Shown here: piece by piece, positions 36,306 through 45,047 of the stretch
Layout of the letters: each line of letters begins with the position of its first letter
Position numbering within the stretch: the first letter of the stretch is position 1
Assembly: GCA_963715485.1 (NCBI GenBank)
Contig: OY970244.1
Span: forward strand, 1,984,001 to 2,048,000
Length of the DNA: 64,000 nucleotides
From: SG8-30 sp963715485
GTDB taxonomy: Bacteria; Pseudomonadota; Gammaproteobacteria; Steroidobacterales; Steroidobacteraceae
Direction of reading: 5' to 3'
Notes under the pieces: generated by a model
Databases searched by the model: none
What the model was told of the DNA's origin: nothing
The model's input: only the letters and a program-made list of their open reading frames with translations
Program-made: the position numbers and the translations under genes

Positions 36306-36413
36306 ACGCTCGTAAGTCTCTGTTTAATAGAATATATAGGTGAGTTCCCGAGAGATCCGTCCGGCTACTGCAGGTCGCATGCTCTGCCGCCGCCGCCCGC
36401 GGAGCCACGACCT

Positions 36414-37286
36414 CTACTTTTCCAGCACGTCCTTCCACTTCTCCTCGAAGGCCCAGACGTCCTCGAATCCAACCATCCTGCAGAACTCGTCGAAGCTGAA
36501 CAGCGGTACGTCCGGGCTGAGACTCGTGCCGGCGTTCTTGAGGTGCAGGAAAGCCCTCTCGATGGCGGCGCTGGCTGACAGCGCCGCGAGCGCGGGCCAG
36601 ATGGCACAGGCGTAACCAATCTCTGCCAGTTCACTCGCCGGGCGGATCGGCGTACGGCCGCCGTCAGACATGTTGGCCATCAGGGGCACCGGAATCGCGG
36701 CGCAGGCGGCACGCATTTCCTCGACCGACTGCAGAGACTCGACGAACACAATGTCGGCTCCGGCTTCTGCATAGGCGATGCCTCGCCGCAGCGCCTCGTC
36801 GTAGCCATGGCCGGTGCGCGCATCGGTGCGCGCAATGAGCAGCAAATTCGGGTCGCGGCGCGCATCCGCGGCCACCTGCACCTTGGCGACCATTTCATCG
36901 ATGGACACCACCCGCCTGTACGGCGTGTGGCCGCACTTCTTCGGGAACTCCTGGTCCTCTATCTGAATCGCCGACACGCCCGCCTGCTCGTAGCCGATGA
37001 CCGTATGGCGCACGTTCAGCAGCCCACCGAATCCGGTGTCGGCATCGGCGATCACGGGAACGGAGGATTTCTCGACGACTTTGGACACGCGATTCAGCAT
37101 GTCGGTGAAAGTGGCAATACCCGCATCCGGCAGGCCGAGGTAGGAAGCCGTCAGCCAGTAGCCCGACGCGTAGACGGCATCGAAGCCCACACGCTCGGCC
37201 AGCATGGCGGAGATCATGTCGAACACGCCGGGAGCCAGGAAAAACCTCTTCCTTTCCAGCATCTGACGCAGTCTTGGATCAGCCAT
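36414..37286 (-). CDS. Isocitrate lyase/PEP mutase superfamily enzyme
   Basis: A 290-residue TIM-barrel C-C lyase of the methylisocitrate lyase/oxaloacetate decarboxylase type. The metal-binding motif is IADADTGFGG and the catalytic-Cys loop of true lyases is present as FPKKCGH, followed by HTPYRRVVSIDEMVAKV. This argues against a phosphonopyruvate mutase. Other family parts are APGVFDMISAMLAERVGFDAVYASGYWL and LIARTDARTGHGYDEALRRGIAYAEAGADIVFVE. The start is the ATG at 37286; the open frame continues upstream over non-family sequence. It is a single-gene unit with no prp cluster around it, so the substrate is uncertain. Confidence 0.88.
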   Translation of the reverse strand: MADPRLRQMLERKRFFLAPGVFDMISAMLAERVGFDAVYASGYWLTASYLGLPDAGIATFTDMLNRVSKVVEKSSVPVIADADTGFGGLLNVRHTVIGYEQAGVSAIQIEDQEFPKKCGHTPYRRVVSIDEMVAKVQVAADARRDPNLLLIARTDARTGHGYDEALRRGIAYAEAGADIVFVESLQSVEEMRAACAAIPVPLMANMSDGGRTPIRPASELAEIGYACAIWPALAALSASAAIERAFLHLKNAGTSLSPDVPLFSFDEFCRMVGFEDVWAFEEKWKDVLEK

Positions 37287-37338
37287 GGATGTGCACCTTG
37301 AAGAAGTAGCCTGCTGGACGCGGTCCCGGCTCGGTTGC

Positions 37339-37372
37339 CGAGTCGCGACTCGACCCGCACTTGGCGGGTCGA
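37339..37372. repeat. Two overlapping palindromes between tRNA-Asn and the lyase gene
   Basis: CGAGTCGCGACTCG (37339-37352) is a perfect 14-bp palindrome and shares bases with a second hairpin, TCGACCCGC (37350-37358) against GCGGGTCGA (37364-37372) with loop ACTTG. They cannot form at the same time, since they share bases. They lie about 80 bp beyond the 3' end of the minus-strand tRNA-Asn, so they may terminate or process that transcript, but no U-tract follows. Confidence 0.45.
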
Positions 37373-37451
37373 TCGCTTCGTCACCTTGCGGCAGTACCCT
37401 GGAGTGACCCTGTCGGGGTAACTGAGTGGAGCCTGTCGCAAGACCTTGAAT

Positions 37452-37527
37452 TGGCTCCCCGAGTTGGACTCGAACCAACGACCCACGGATTAACAGTCCG
37501 TTGCTCTACCGACTGAGCTATCGGGGA
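37452..37527 (-). tRNA. tRNA-Asn (GUU)
   Basis: A 76-nt cloverleaf with encoded CCA on the minus strand. The acceptor arms are TCCCCGA and TCGGGGA with G as discriminator base. The D arm contains AGCTCAGTCGGTAGAGC. The anticodon loop CTGTTAA carries GTT, and the T arm contains GGTTCGAGTCC. All stems pair. Confidence 0.97.
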
Positions 37528-37631
37528 ATAGGTGTTTTGAGGGGCCGGAATTCTCGGTCAAGGCCATTTGCAAGTCAAGGAAGCTCAAGGGTTTGCGCGT
37601 TCTCGCAGGATGCACGGCATTCGCCTGTCCG

Positions 37632-37860
37632 CTAGCCCGACAGCAACCGTCCGATCCGGTCCGTTGCCTGCTGCGGCGTTTCCAGGGAGCGGGAGAAGGA
37701 TAGTCTCAGGTACCCGGGCGGGTCGAAGTCCGGTTCGCCGGCGCCAAGCCCCGATGATGTCGTGCCCCTCGGCCTTGAGGCAGGCCGCCTTAGTGGCCAC
37801 TGCCATGGTTGGCGAGGGCTTGACCCGAGAGATGCGCGTGCAGAGGAATAAATTCGTGAC
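37632..37860 (-). pseudogene. Relic of an aspartate/aromatic aminotransferase gene
   Basis: On the minus strand, directly divergent from uvrB, a reading frame gives KPSPTMAVATKA and LKAEGHDIIG, matching the N-terminus of class I aminotransferases. A GGGG run near 37751 adds one base and shifts the frame, after which GLGAGEPDFDPP continues the same N-terminal motif. That is joined at once to GYLRLSFSRSLE and a DRIGRLL ending with a stop at 37632, which is the family C-terminus. About 300 internal residues are therefore missing, including the PLP lysine. Pseudomonas aeruginosa also has an aminotransferase divergent from uvrB, which supports the identification. Remnant, not functional. Confidence 0.8.
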
Positions 37861-37936
37861 TCTGGAACCTGCCGGGTGGATGGGTGACTAACGGTACGGG
37901 TTCGCTTTTTGGCTTGCAAACAATCAGGATGGGATC

Positions 37937-39949
37937 ATGGCTGCGACCCGGAAATTCAACCTGCAGTCCGGCTACGTTCCGGCTGGCGACCAGCCACAGG
38001 CGATCGCCAGCCTGATCGACGGACTCGAGTCAGGCCTCGCGCACCAGACGCTGCTGGGCGTCACCGGTTCCGGCAAGACCTTCACCATCGCCAATATCAT
38101 CCAGCAATTGCAGCGACCGACGCTGGTGCTTGCCCACAACAAGACCCTGGCGGCGCAGTTGTACGGCGAGTTCAAGGAGTATTTTCCGGACAACGCGGTC
38201 GAGTACTTCGTGTCCTACTACGACTACTACCAGCCGGAGGCCTACGTTCCGTCTTCGGACACCTACATCGAGAAGGACGCATCGATCAATGAGCAGGTCG
38301 AGCAGATGCGCCTGTCGGCCACCAAGGCGCTGCTGGAGCGGCCGGATTCGATAATCGTTGCGACAGTCTCGGCAATTTACGGGCTGGGCGACCCGGAGAC
38401 TTACCTGCAGATGGTGTTGCACCTCGTGCGTGGTGATCGCCTGGACCAGCGGCAGTTGCTCCGGCGGCTGGCCGACATGCAGTACACGCGTAACGAAATG
38501 GACCTGAGCCAGGGCACGTTTCGCGTGCGTGGCGACGTGGTCGACATCTTCCCGGCCGAATCAGACCGTGAGGCGGTGCGGGTCCAGTTCTTTGACGAGG
38601 AAATAGAGTCACTGGCCTACTTCGATCCGTTGACTGGCGAAGTGCTCAAGCGGGTGCCGCGGCTGACTGTCTTCCCTTCGACCCATTACGTCACCCCCAG
38701 GGCCCGCCTGCTGGCTGCCCTTGACGATATCAAGCAAGAGTTGCGGGGGCGGCTGGCGGACCTGCGGTCCCGCGACAAGTTGCTCGAAGCACAGCGGCTG
38801 GAGCAACGCACCCTGTTTGACATCGAGATGATGACCGAGGTGGGTTACTGCGCCGGCATTGAAAACTACTCGCGCTACCTGTCCGGTCGTTCGGCGGGCG
38901 AACCACCACCGTGCCTGTTTGATTATCTGCCGCGTGAGGCGATGCTGGTGATAGACGAGAGTCACGTAACCATCCCGCAGATCACAGGCATGTACCGGGG
39001 TGACCGTTCGCGCAAGGAAACGCTGGTCGAGTACGGGTTCCGCCTTCCCTCGGCCCTCGATAACCGGCCGCTGCGATTCGACGAGTTCGAACGGCTGCAA
39101 CCACAGACGATCTATGTGTCGGCCACACCCGCGGCTTTCGAGCTGCAGCGTTCCGGGCAGGTGGTGGAGCAGGTCGTCCGACCTACCGGCCTCGTCGATC
39201 CCGAGGTCGACATCCGTCCCGTCAGGACCCAGGTCGATGACCTCCTATCGGAGATCCGCCTGCGTTCGGAGCGCAAGGAGCGGGTCCTGGTCACTACGTT
39301 GACCAAGCGAATGGCCGAGGACCTTACCGAGTACTTGCACGAGCACGGCGTGCGCGTTCGTTACCTGCACGCCGACGTCGGCACGGTCGAACGTGTCGAG
39401 ATCATTCGCGACCTGCGCCTGGCCCGCTTCGACGCGCTGGTCGGCATCAACCTGCTGCGCGAGGGACTCGACTTGCCCGAGGTCTCGCTGGTCGCCATTC
39501 TGGATGCCGACAAGGAGGGCTTCCTGCGATCGGAAGGATCCCTGATCCAGACGATGGGCCGCGCCGCCAGGAACGTGAACGGCAGGGCGATCCTGTATGC
39601 AGACCGGATCACGGGATCGATGCAGCGGGCGCTGGACGAAACGGGCAGGCGGCGAGCAAGGCAGCTGGAATACAACGAGCAGCACGGCATCACGCCGAAG
39701 TCGATTAGCAAGGCCGTTCGTGACTATATGGAAGCGCAGGGCGCGCCCGACGGCGCGGTGGCCGATGGCATTGGAGCCGGCGCGCCGCTCAGCCCCGCCC
39801 AGGCCATGAAACAGATCAGGAAGCTGGAGCAGGAGATGTATCAGCTGGCGCGGAACCTGGAATTCGAGGAGGCGGCTCGGCTGCGGGACCGGATCGCCGG
39901 CTTGCGGCGACAGTCGTTGGGCGCGGAAGCCGATCGGATGGCGGGGTGA
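37937..39949 (+). CDS. uvrB: UvrABC system protein B
   Basis: The 670-residue damage-verification helicase of nucleotide excision repair. Parts in order: Walker A GVTGSGKTFTIANII, the damage-clamping beta-hairpin (YYDYYQPEAYVPSSDTYIEKD), DEAD-type motif DESHVTIPQI, helicase motifs QTIYVSATPA, VLVTTLTKRMAEDLTEYL, GINLLREGLDLPEVSLVAILDADKEGFLRS and QTMGRAARN, and a C-terminal UVR motif (QLARNLEFEEAARLRDRIAGLR) that contacts UvrC. ATG start. It is followed 126 bp later by tRNA-Val. Length is normal. Confidence 0.98.
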   Translation: MAATRKFNLQSGYVPAGDQPQAIASLIDGLESGLAHQTLLGVTGSGKTFTIANIIQQLQRPTLVLAHNKTLAAQLYGEFKEYFPDNAVEYFVSYYDYYQPEAYVPSSDTYIEKDASINEQVEQMRLSATKALLERPDSIIVATVSAIYGLGDPETYLQMVLHLVRGDRLDQRQLLRRLADMQYTRNEMDLSQGTFRVRGDVVDIFPAESDREAVRVQFFDEEIESLAYFDPLTGEVLKRVPRLTVFPSTHYVTPRARLLAALDDIKQELRGRLADLRSRDKLLEAQRLEQRTLFDIEMMTEVGYCAGIENYSRYLSGRSAGEPPPCLFDYLPREAMLVIDESHVTIPQITGMYRGDRSRKETLVEYGFRLPSALDNRPLRFDEFERLQPQTIYVSATPAAFELQRSGQVVEQVVRPTGLVDPEVDIRPVRTQVDDLLSEIRLRSERKERVLVTTLTKRMAEDLTEYLHEHGVRVRYLHADVGTVERVEIIRDLRLARFDALVGINLLREGLDLPEVSLVAILDADKEGFLRSEGSLIQTMGRAARNVNGRAILYADRITGSMQRALDETGRRRARQLEYNEQHGITPKSISKAVRDYMEAQGAPDGAVADGIGAGAPLSPAQAMKQIRKLEQEMYQLARNLEFEEAARLRDRIAGLRRQSLGAEADRMAG

Positions 39950-40075
39950 ACGCAAGTGGCGGACAATGGGCGGGAACTGGCCCCTGGACGGGACTGTCCG
40001 CTCCCGGCGTGACTGGCACCTGTTTCCGATAGTTGCCCTTGCTGCTTCCGTTCAAGTAACATCCGCGCCTCTTTC

Positions 40076-40150
40076 GGGCGCGTAGCTCAGCGGTAGAGCA
40101 CTACCTTGACATGGTAGGGGTCACAGGTTCGATCCCTGTCGCGCCCACCA
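40076..40150 (+). tRNA. tRNA-Val (GAC)
   Basis: A 75-nt cloverleaf with encoded CCA. The acceptor GGGCGCG pairs with CGCGCCC with A as discriminator. The D arm contains AGCTCAGCGGTAGAGC, the anticodon stem is CTACC/GGTAG around TTGACAT (anticodon GAC), and the T arm is ACAGGTTCGATCCCTGT. Confidence 0.97.
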
Positions 40151-40178
40151 TTTCCTGACAGCCGCAGCGAGGTACGCT

Positions 40179-41423
40179 GTGGTCCGGGGTCGATCGGTGC
40201 CTGATCAGCTGCCGCGGCCACACCCTCGACCCACGGCCTTCGCCTTCATCTTCGTCACGGTGCTGCTCGACATGCTGGCACTGGGAATCATCATTCCCGT
40301 GTTGCCCGGCCTGATCGTGGCCATGACCGGTGGGGATACCTCGAGTGCGGCGCGCGTCTTCGGCCTGTTCGGGTTTGCCTGGGCGGCCATGCAATTCGTA
40401 TTTTCGCCGATCATCGGCGGGCTGTCCGACCGGTTCGGACGCCGCCCGGTGATCGTCGGTTCAAACGTTGGGCTCGGGCTCTCTTACCTGCTACTGGCCA
40501 TTGCGCCGAACCTCGCCTGGCTGCTTGCCGCCCGCATCGTCTCCGGCATCGCTTCCTCCAGCATTTCGGCTTCAAACGCCTACGTCGCCGACGTACTGCC
40601 GCCCGAACGGCGGGCCTCCGCCTTTGGCAAGCTGGGTGCGGCCTTCGGCCTGGGATTCATTATCGGTCCTGCGCTGGGTGGTCTGCTCGGGGCCAGTGAG
40701 CCCAGGCTGCCCTTCTGGGTAGCGGCTGCGCTCAGCCTCGCCAACGCCTGCTACGGGTTCCTGGTGCTGCCGGAGTCTCTGCCACCAGGGCGCAGGTCCG
40801 CATTCAACTGGCGCAAAGCCAACCCTTTGGGCTCGCTCATGCTGCTGCGTTCGCATCACGAGTTGCTGGGACTGGCAAGTGCCAACTTCCTCGGCATGTT
40901 CGCCCACTATGTGCTGCCGTCGACCCTCGTGCTGTACGTCATGTACCGCTATGGCTGGGTGGAGCGGGACGTGGGCTTCCTGATGAGCGGTGTGGGGTTG
41001 TCGTCGATGATCGTACAGGCTGGATTTGTAGCAATGGTCGTGCGCCGTTTCGGGGAGCGACGGACCGCGCTTGCGGGCCTCGCTTTCGGGTCGCTGGGTT
41101 TCCTGGTCTACGGGCTGGCGCCCACGGGCATTCTGTTCCTGGTCGGCGTTCCTTTCCTTTCGCTATGGGGGCTCTACAGTCCGGCTGCCATGGGACTGAT
41201 GACCCGCCGTGTCGATCCTGCCGATCAGGGCAAGCTACAGGGTGCCAATTCGAGCCTCAACGGCATTGCTGGAATGTTGGCGCCGCTGGTGTTCACCAGC
41301 GCGTTCGCTGCGTTCATCGCCCCCGCTACTGACGCCGAGCTGCCCGGTGTACCGTTCCTGCTCGCGGCGGCACTGCTGGCTGCAGCGTGGTTTGCCACGG
41401 CGCGGGCGACGCGAGCCGCTTGA
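40179..41423 (+). CDS. MFS transporter of the TCR/Tet (DHA1) type
   Basis: A 414-residue proton-driven exporter with twelve predicted membrane helices. The family motifs are DMLALGIIIPVLPGLI (helix 1), the loop 2-3 signature GGLSDRFGRRPVIV, and RIVSGIASSSISASNAYVADVLPPERRASAFG (loop 4-5). The closest characterised relatives are TetA-like tetracycline exporters, but many housekeeping homologues of unknown substrate exist, so resistance should not be assumed. The start is GTG at 40179, 28 bp after tRNA-Val; a GTG at 40197 is equally possible. Confidence 0.88.
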   Translation: MVRGRSVPDQLPRPHPRPTAFAFIFVTVLLDMLALGIIIPVLPGLIVAMTGGDTSSAARVFGLFGFAWAAMQFVFSPIIGGLSDRFGRRPVIVGSNVGLGLSYLLLAIAPNLAWLLAARIVSGIASSSISASNAYVADVLPPERRASAFGKLGAAFGLGFIIGPALGGLLGASEPRLPFWVAAALSLANACYGFLVLPESLPPGRRSAFNWRKANPLGSLMLLRSHHELLGLASANFLGMFAHYVLPSTLVLYVMYRYGWVERDVGFLMSGVGLSSMIVQAGFVAMVVRRFGERRTALAGLAFGSLGFLVYGLAPTGILFLVGVPFLSLWGLYSPAAMGLMTRRVDPADQGKLQGANSSLNGIAGMLAPLVFTSAFAAFIAPATDAELPGVPFLLAAALLAAAWFATARATRAA

Positions 41424-41508
41424 GCCAGGCGTTGCCCCACGATATCCCAGTCCGATCCGCTAACATCTGCGTGGTGCGAGCGATTCGCAGGTTTCTCGTG
41501 GAGCAGGC

Positions 41509-42447
41509 ATGCCGACGATCCGACAGCGAATGACCAGGTGGTTCCTGATGCGATTCCTGCATCAGGTGCGCCGCGCCCTGGTACGCGATCCATCGCCGGC
41601 GCGGATGCGGCGAGACCTCGACCGATTCGAACGGCGCATGTTGCGTAATGCGGTCGATCCACTGCGTGCACCGGTCAGCCTTGGCAGCTGCGTGGGAGGT
41701 TGGCTGGCTCCGGACGGACGGGATGAGGGAAGAGTGATCCTGTACCTGCATGGGGGAGCCTTCATAGCGGAGTCACCCAAGGTCCATGGCACCCTGCTTG
41801 CCAGGATTGCGGACCTGTCTGGCGCCCGTGGCTTCTACGTCAGCTATCGGCTCGCCCCCGAGCATCCCTACCCGGCGGCGCCGGACGACTGCCTGGCCGC
41901 CTACCGGTATCTGTTGGGGCAGGGGATCGATCCTTCCCGCATCGTCATAGCAGGTGACTCCGCCGGCGGCAACCTGACGCTCGTCACGGCGATGCGCGCG
42001 CGCGACGAAGGCCTGCCGCTACCCGCGGCCCTGGTGCTGCTTTCACCGGTGCTCGATGCGACGTTCAGCGGCGAATCGATCAAGCGCAACGACGGTCTGG
42101 ATCCTTTGTTTCGCAGCTCGATCGTCAGTGACTTCGCCGACTACTACGTGCCAGTACAACGGCGCCAGGATCCGTACGTATCTCCGCTGTCAGGCGACCT
42201 GACCGGCCTGCCGCCGATGCTGGCGATCGTTGGGAGCTCCGAGATCCTGCTCGACGATTCCGTTCGCCTGGCGGGTCGTGCCGCCAGCGTAACCTTGCAG
42301 GTCTGGCACGACATGCCCCACGTTTTTCCCGCAATGCCGGGCCTGGCGCAGGCCGGACAAGCGATCGATGGAATCGCGGCTTTCATTCGGCTGCACGCCT
42401 CCGGTGAAGCTGCGGGAAACACAGGCATCACGCCGGACGGCGGTTGA
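41509..42447 (+). CDS. Alpha/beta hydrolase of the hormone-sensitive-lipase family
   Basis: A 312-residue esterase. The oxyanion motif is YLHGGAFIAESP, the nucleophile elbow IAGDSAGGNLTL and the catalytic His lies in VWHDMPHVFP. The block YRLAPEHPYPAAPDDCLAAYRYLL is the classic HSL-family pattern. No signal peptide is visible, so it is probably cytoplasmic and acts on short or medium acyl esters (family knowledge). It is followed after 45 bp by a wax ester synthase/DGAT gene in the same direction, suggesting a role in storage-lipid or acyl-ester turnover. Confidence 0.9.
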   Translation: MPTIRQRMTRWFLMRFLHQVRRALVRDPSPARMRRDLDRFERRMLRNAVDPLRAPVSLGSCVGGWLAPDGRDEGRVILYLHGGAFIAESPKVHGTLLARIADLSGARGFYVSYRLAPEHPYPAAPDDCLAAYRYLLGQGIDPSRIVIAGDSAGGNLTLVTAMRARDEGLPLPAALVLLSPVLDATFSGESIKRNDGLDPLFRSSIVSDFADYYVPVQRRQDPYVSPLSGDLTGLPPMLAIVGSSEILLDDSVRLAGRAASVTLQVWHDMPHVFPAMPGLAQAGQAIDGIAAFIRLHASGEAAGNTGITPDGG

Positions 42448-42492
42448 TAAACTTGGGTGGCCAGCGTCGGGGCGAACAAGAGGAATTGATCC

Positions 42493-43986
42493 ATGCGGCA
42501 GCTGCGCGGTGATGATGCGCTGTTCCTGTACGCGGACACCGGGCACTCGAACGCCAATATCACCTTGGTCAACATCTACGACCCGTCCACGGCGCCGGGT
42601 GGCAAGATCCATTTCATGGGGCTGCTCCGCCACATCGAGAGCCGGCTGCACCTGTCTCCCATCTTCCGCCAGAAGCTCCTGCGAGTGCCGCTGGAGCTCG
42701 ACTACCCGTACTGGATCGAAGACGAACGGTTCGATCTCGAATACCACGTCAGGCACGTCGCGCTGCCGCAACCGGGCGACTGGCGGCAGTTCTGCATCCA
42801 GGCCTCGCGCATCCACGCCAGGCCGCTCGATTTGTCACGCCCGCTTTGGGAGATCTACCTGGTCGAGGGACTGGACTCGTTCCTGAACCTGCCTGGCGAC
42901 AGCTTCGCGCTCTTGACCAAGATCCATCATGCAGCAAGCGACCTGTCGGGCGGTGCCGAAATAACGACGCTGCTGCACGACACCAGTGCCAAGGCGCCGC
43001 CACCAGATCCGCCGGAACCGTGGTTCCCGCAGACTCCACCGGGTCCCGTTTCGCTGCTGGCCCGCGCGGCGATTCACAACGTGGTGCAGCCGTTCCAGAT
43101 GGCCGCGCCGCTGATGCGGACCTTTCGGCGTCTGGGCCCGGTGATGCTGGGAGCGATCAGCGACGCGTTCCTGCATCCGGAGCGCCAGCCAGTAACCCGC
43201 TTCAACGCCGAGGTCTCGCCGCACCGGGTATTTGAAACGCGGCGATTCCTGTTGGAGGAATTCCGGGAAATCCGCCAGCTGGTCGACGGTGCGACCGTCA
43301 ACGACGTTGTCCTTGCAGTTTGCGGGGGCGCGTTGCGCCGCTACCTGCAGGCACACGATGAACTGCCGCCGGCGAGCCTGGTGGCGATCGCGCCGATCTC
43401 GATCCGCAACGCCGACACCTCTAGCCCGCACCATGCCGTCCGGATGCTACGGGTAGTGCTCGGCACAGACATAGTCGATCCCGTCGAGCGGCTCAGGCAC
43501 CTGCAGGCTCAGACTTCGGGCGCCGACGAAATGGAGCACGCAATCGGGGCCCGCGAGCTGACCGACCTGAGCCAGCATGCCCCGGCCCGCACGCTGGCCA
43601 CGACCGCGCGCCTGCTCTCGAGCGCGGCGCTGGGGGTCGGACAACACGCACCGCTGGCGAATTGCACCATCACCAATGTTCCGGGGCCGACGATACCGCT
43701 GTACCTGAATGGCGCACGCATGACCTATTTCTCCGCCATCATGCCGATTACCGACGGCATGGGACTGGTGTTCGCGGTGACCAGCCACGAAGGCCGGATC
43801 GTGATATCGCCCACGTCCTGTCGTGAACTGCTGCCCGAGCCAGAACTGCTGGCCCATGACATCCGCGACGAATTCCAGGAATACCTCGCCCTGGCGCGGC
43901 GCCAGGCCAGTCGCCGGCGAGCCGCGACGAAGCGCAAGAAGGCCCGTCCAGCTGGCAAGAAGCGCGCTGCAACGCGGCGCGGGTGA
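42493..43986 (+). CDS. Wax ester synthase/diacylglycerol acyltransferase (WS/DGAT) family protein
   Basis: A 497-residue acyltransferase that transfers acyl groups from acyl-CoA to fatty alcohol or diacylglycerol for neutral-lipid storage. Family features: LRGDDALFLYADT start, PLWEIYLVEGLD, the active-site region KIHHAASDLSGG, VNDVVLAVCGGALRRYL, and NCTITNVPGPTIPLYLNG. The canonical active site is HHxxxDG; here it is HHAASDL, with the His pair and Asp kept but Gly replaced by Leu. The C-terminus is a Lys/Arg-rich tail (RRRAATKRKKARPAGKKR). It is flanked by an HSL-type esterase upstream and a convergent lipase downstream. Confidence 0.9.
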   Translation: MRQLRGDDALFLYADTGHSNANITLVNIYDPSTAPGGKIHFMGLLRHIESRLHLSPIFRQKLLRVPLELDYPYWIEDERFDLEYHVRHVALPQPGDWRQFCIQASRIHARPLDLSRPLWEIYLVEGLDSFLNLPGDSFALLTKIHHAASDLSGGAEITTLLHDTSAKAPPPDPPEPWFPQTPPGPVSLLARAAIHNVVQPFQMAAPLMRTFRRLGPVMLGAISDAFLHPERQPVTRFNAEVSPHRVFETRRFLLEEFREIRQLVDGATVNDVVLAVCGGALRRYLQAHDELPPASLVAIAPISIRNADTSSPHHAVRMLRVVLGTDIVDPVERLRHLQAQTSGADEMEHAIGARELTDLSQHAPARTLATTARLLSSAALGVGQHAPLANCTITNVPGPTIPLYLNGARMTYFSAIMPITDGMGLVFAVTSHEGRIVISPTSCRELLPEPELLAHDIRDEFQEYLALARRQASRRRAATKRKKARPAGKKRAATRRG

Positions 43987-43992
43987 ATGCGG

Positions 43993-44838
43993 TCAACGTG
44001 CCCGTGGCGGGCGGGGCAGCAGGCTCTTGTACAGGCGCGCGAAGCTACCCTTGGGCCTGAAGGGCTTCCAGCGCCCTTCGGCCTGCGAGAGTCTGTCCGC
44101 AAGGATCCACAGCACCAGCGGGTTGATTCCGAGACCGAGGTGGCTGCCGGGTACCGGTACGTTCTCATGCTGTGCTGAGCCAGCGTCGATGACTGCCGCG
44201 TGAGCTGGCACCACGCCATCAGTGGCCGAGAAGATGCAGGCCGAGGGCACCTCCGGCGGTGTCTCCAGCAATCGCGCACGCGACATGGCCATGTGTGCGA
44301 CGGGTCCCATTGGGTGTGCCAGGAGGCGGTACAGTACCTTGACCGTCAGCGGAGCCTCGACGTGTACCGGGCTCAGTCGCATTGGGCTGCCGAGCGAGAA
44401 AACGCCCCGGACGCACTCCGGGGCGCGATGAGCCAGATCGTAGGCGAACACGCCCCCCAGGCTGTGGCCGATGACGCTGACCTTGCGTCCGGCACGGTGG
44501 TGGATGTAGCGCAGCTTCTGCTCCAGTGCGACGACGAACTTGCGGTTGAAGCCGCGGTTCTGGCCGAAGCCCCAGGTCTCGACCGCGTAGCCGCGCGAGC
44601 GGAGGAAGGCGGCAAGCGGCCGCAAGGTGCCATCACCGGCGGCAAAACCGGGGAGCAGCAACACCGGATGGCCGTCGCCCCTGGGGGTATTCTGGAGCCA
44701 CGGCCAGCTGATCGGCAGCGTGCCGAGCTCGAGCAGAACCCGCCACTCGAGCAGCGTATGGAGACGACTGGGTGGCTTCGCCCCGGGAGGGGTAAAGGGA
44801 GGTGCCGGCAACTGCGACAGTGTGTGGCGCGCCTGCAT
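43993..44838 (-). CDS. Alpha/beta hydrolase, lipase-like
   Basis: A 281-residue serine hydrolase with the nucleophile elbow VIGHSLGGVFAYDLAHRAPE, an oxyanion loop VLLLPGFAAGDGTLRPLAAFL, and a plausible Asp in FSATDGVVP and His in VPGSHLGLGINP. The pattern is close to triacylglycerol-lipase or PGAP1-like hydrolases. There is no clear signal peptide. It converges with the WS/DGAT gene with 6 bp between the stops and is divergent from thrS. Its position suggests work on neutral lipids, which is inference. Confidence 0.82.
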   Translation of the reverse strand: MQARHTLSQLPAPPFTPPGAKPPSRLHTLLEWRVLLELGTLPISWPWLQNTPRGDGHPVLLLPGFAAGDGTLRPLAAFLRSRGYAVETWGFGQNRGFNRKFVVALEQKLRYIHHRAGRKVSVIGHSLGGVFAYDLAHRAPECVRGVFSLGSPMRLSPVHVEAPLTVKVLYRLLAHPMGPVAHMAMSRARLLETPPEVPSACIFSATDGVVPAHAAVIDAGSAQHENVPVPGSHLGLGINPLVLWILADRLSQAEGRWKPFRPKGSFARLYKSLLPRPPRAR

Positions 44839-45047
44839 AGGTGCCCGAAGCGTACTGGATCACCGTGTGGGATGCGACGTGCCGGTCGCGATTTCCGAAA
44901 TGGGGCTTGACCTCGCTGGCACGTTGTGGTGGCCTCCGCGTGCTACGATTCACACTTCTTGATTCGGGCAAGCGGGCGTCCGCAGGGCGTCGTCGGCAGA
45001 CGGCGCCCTTGTTGTTGGCGCCGCTGCAGTCAGTGGAGACCTGGGCA

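Noticed and set aside
40179..41423. Tetracycline resistance determinant
   Set aside because: The motif content shows a TetA-type MFS fold, but no repressor, mobile element or resistance context is present, and many chromosomal homologues have other substrates.
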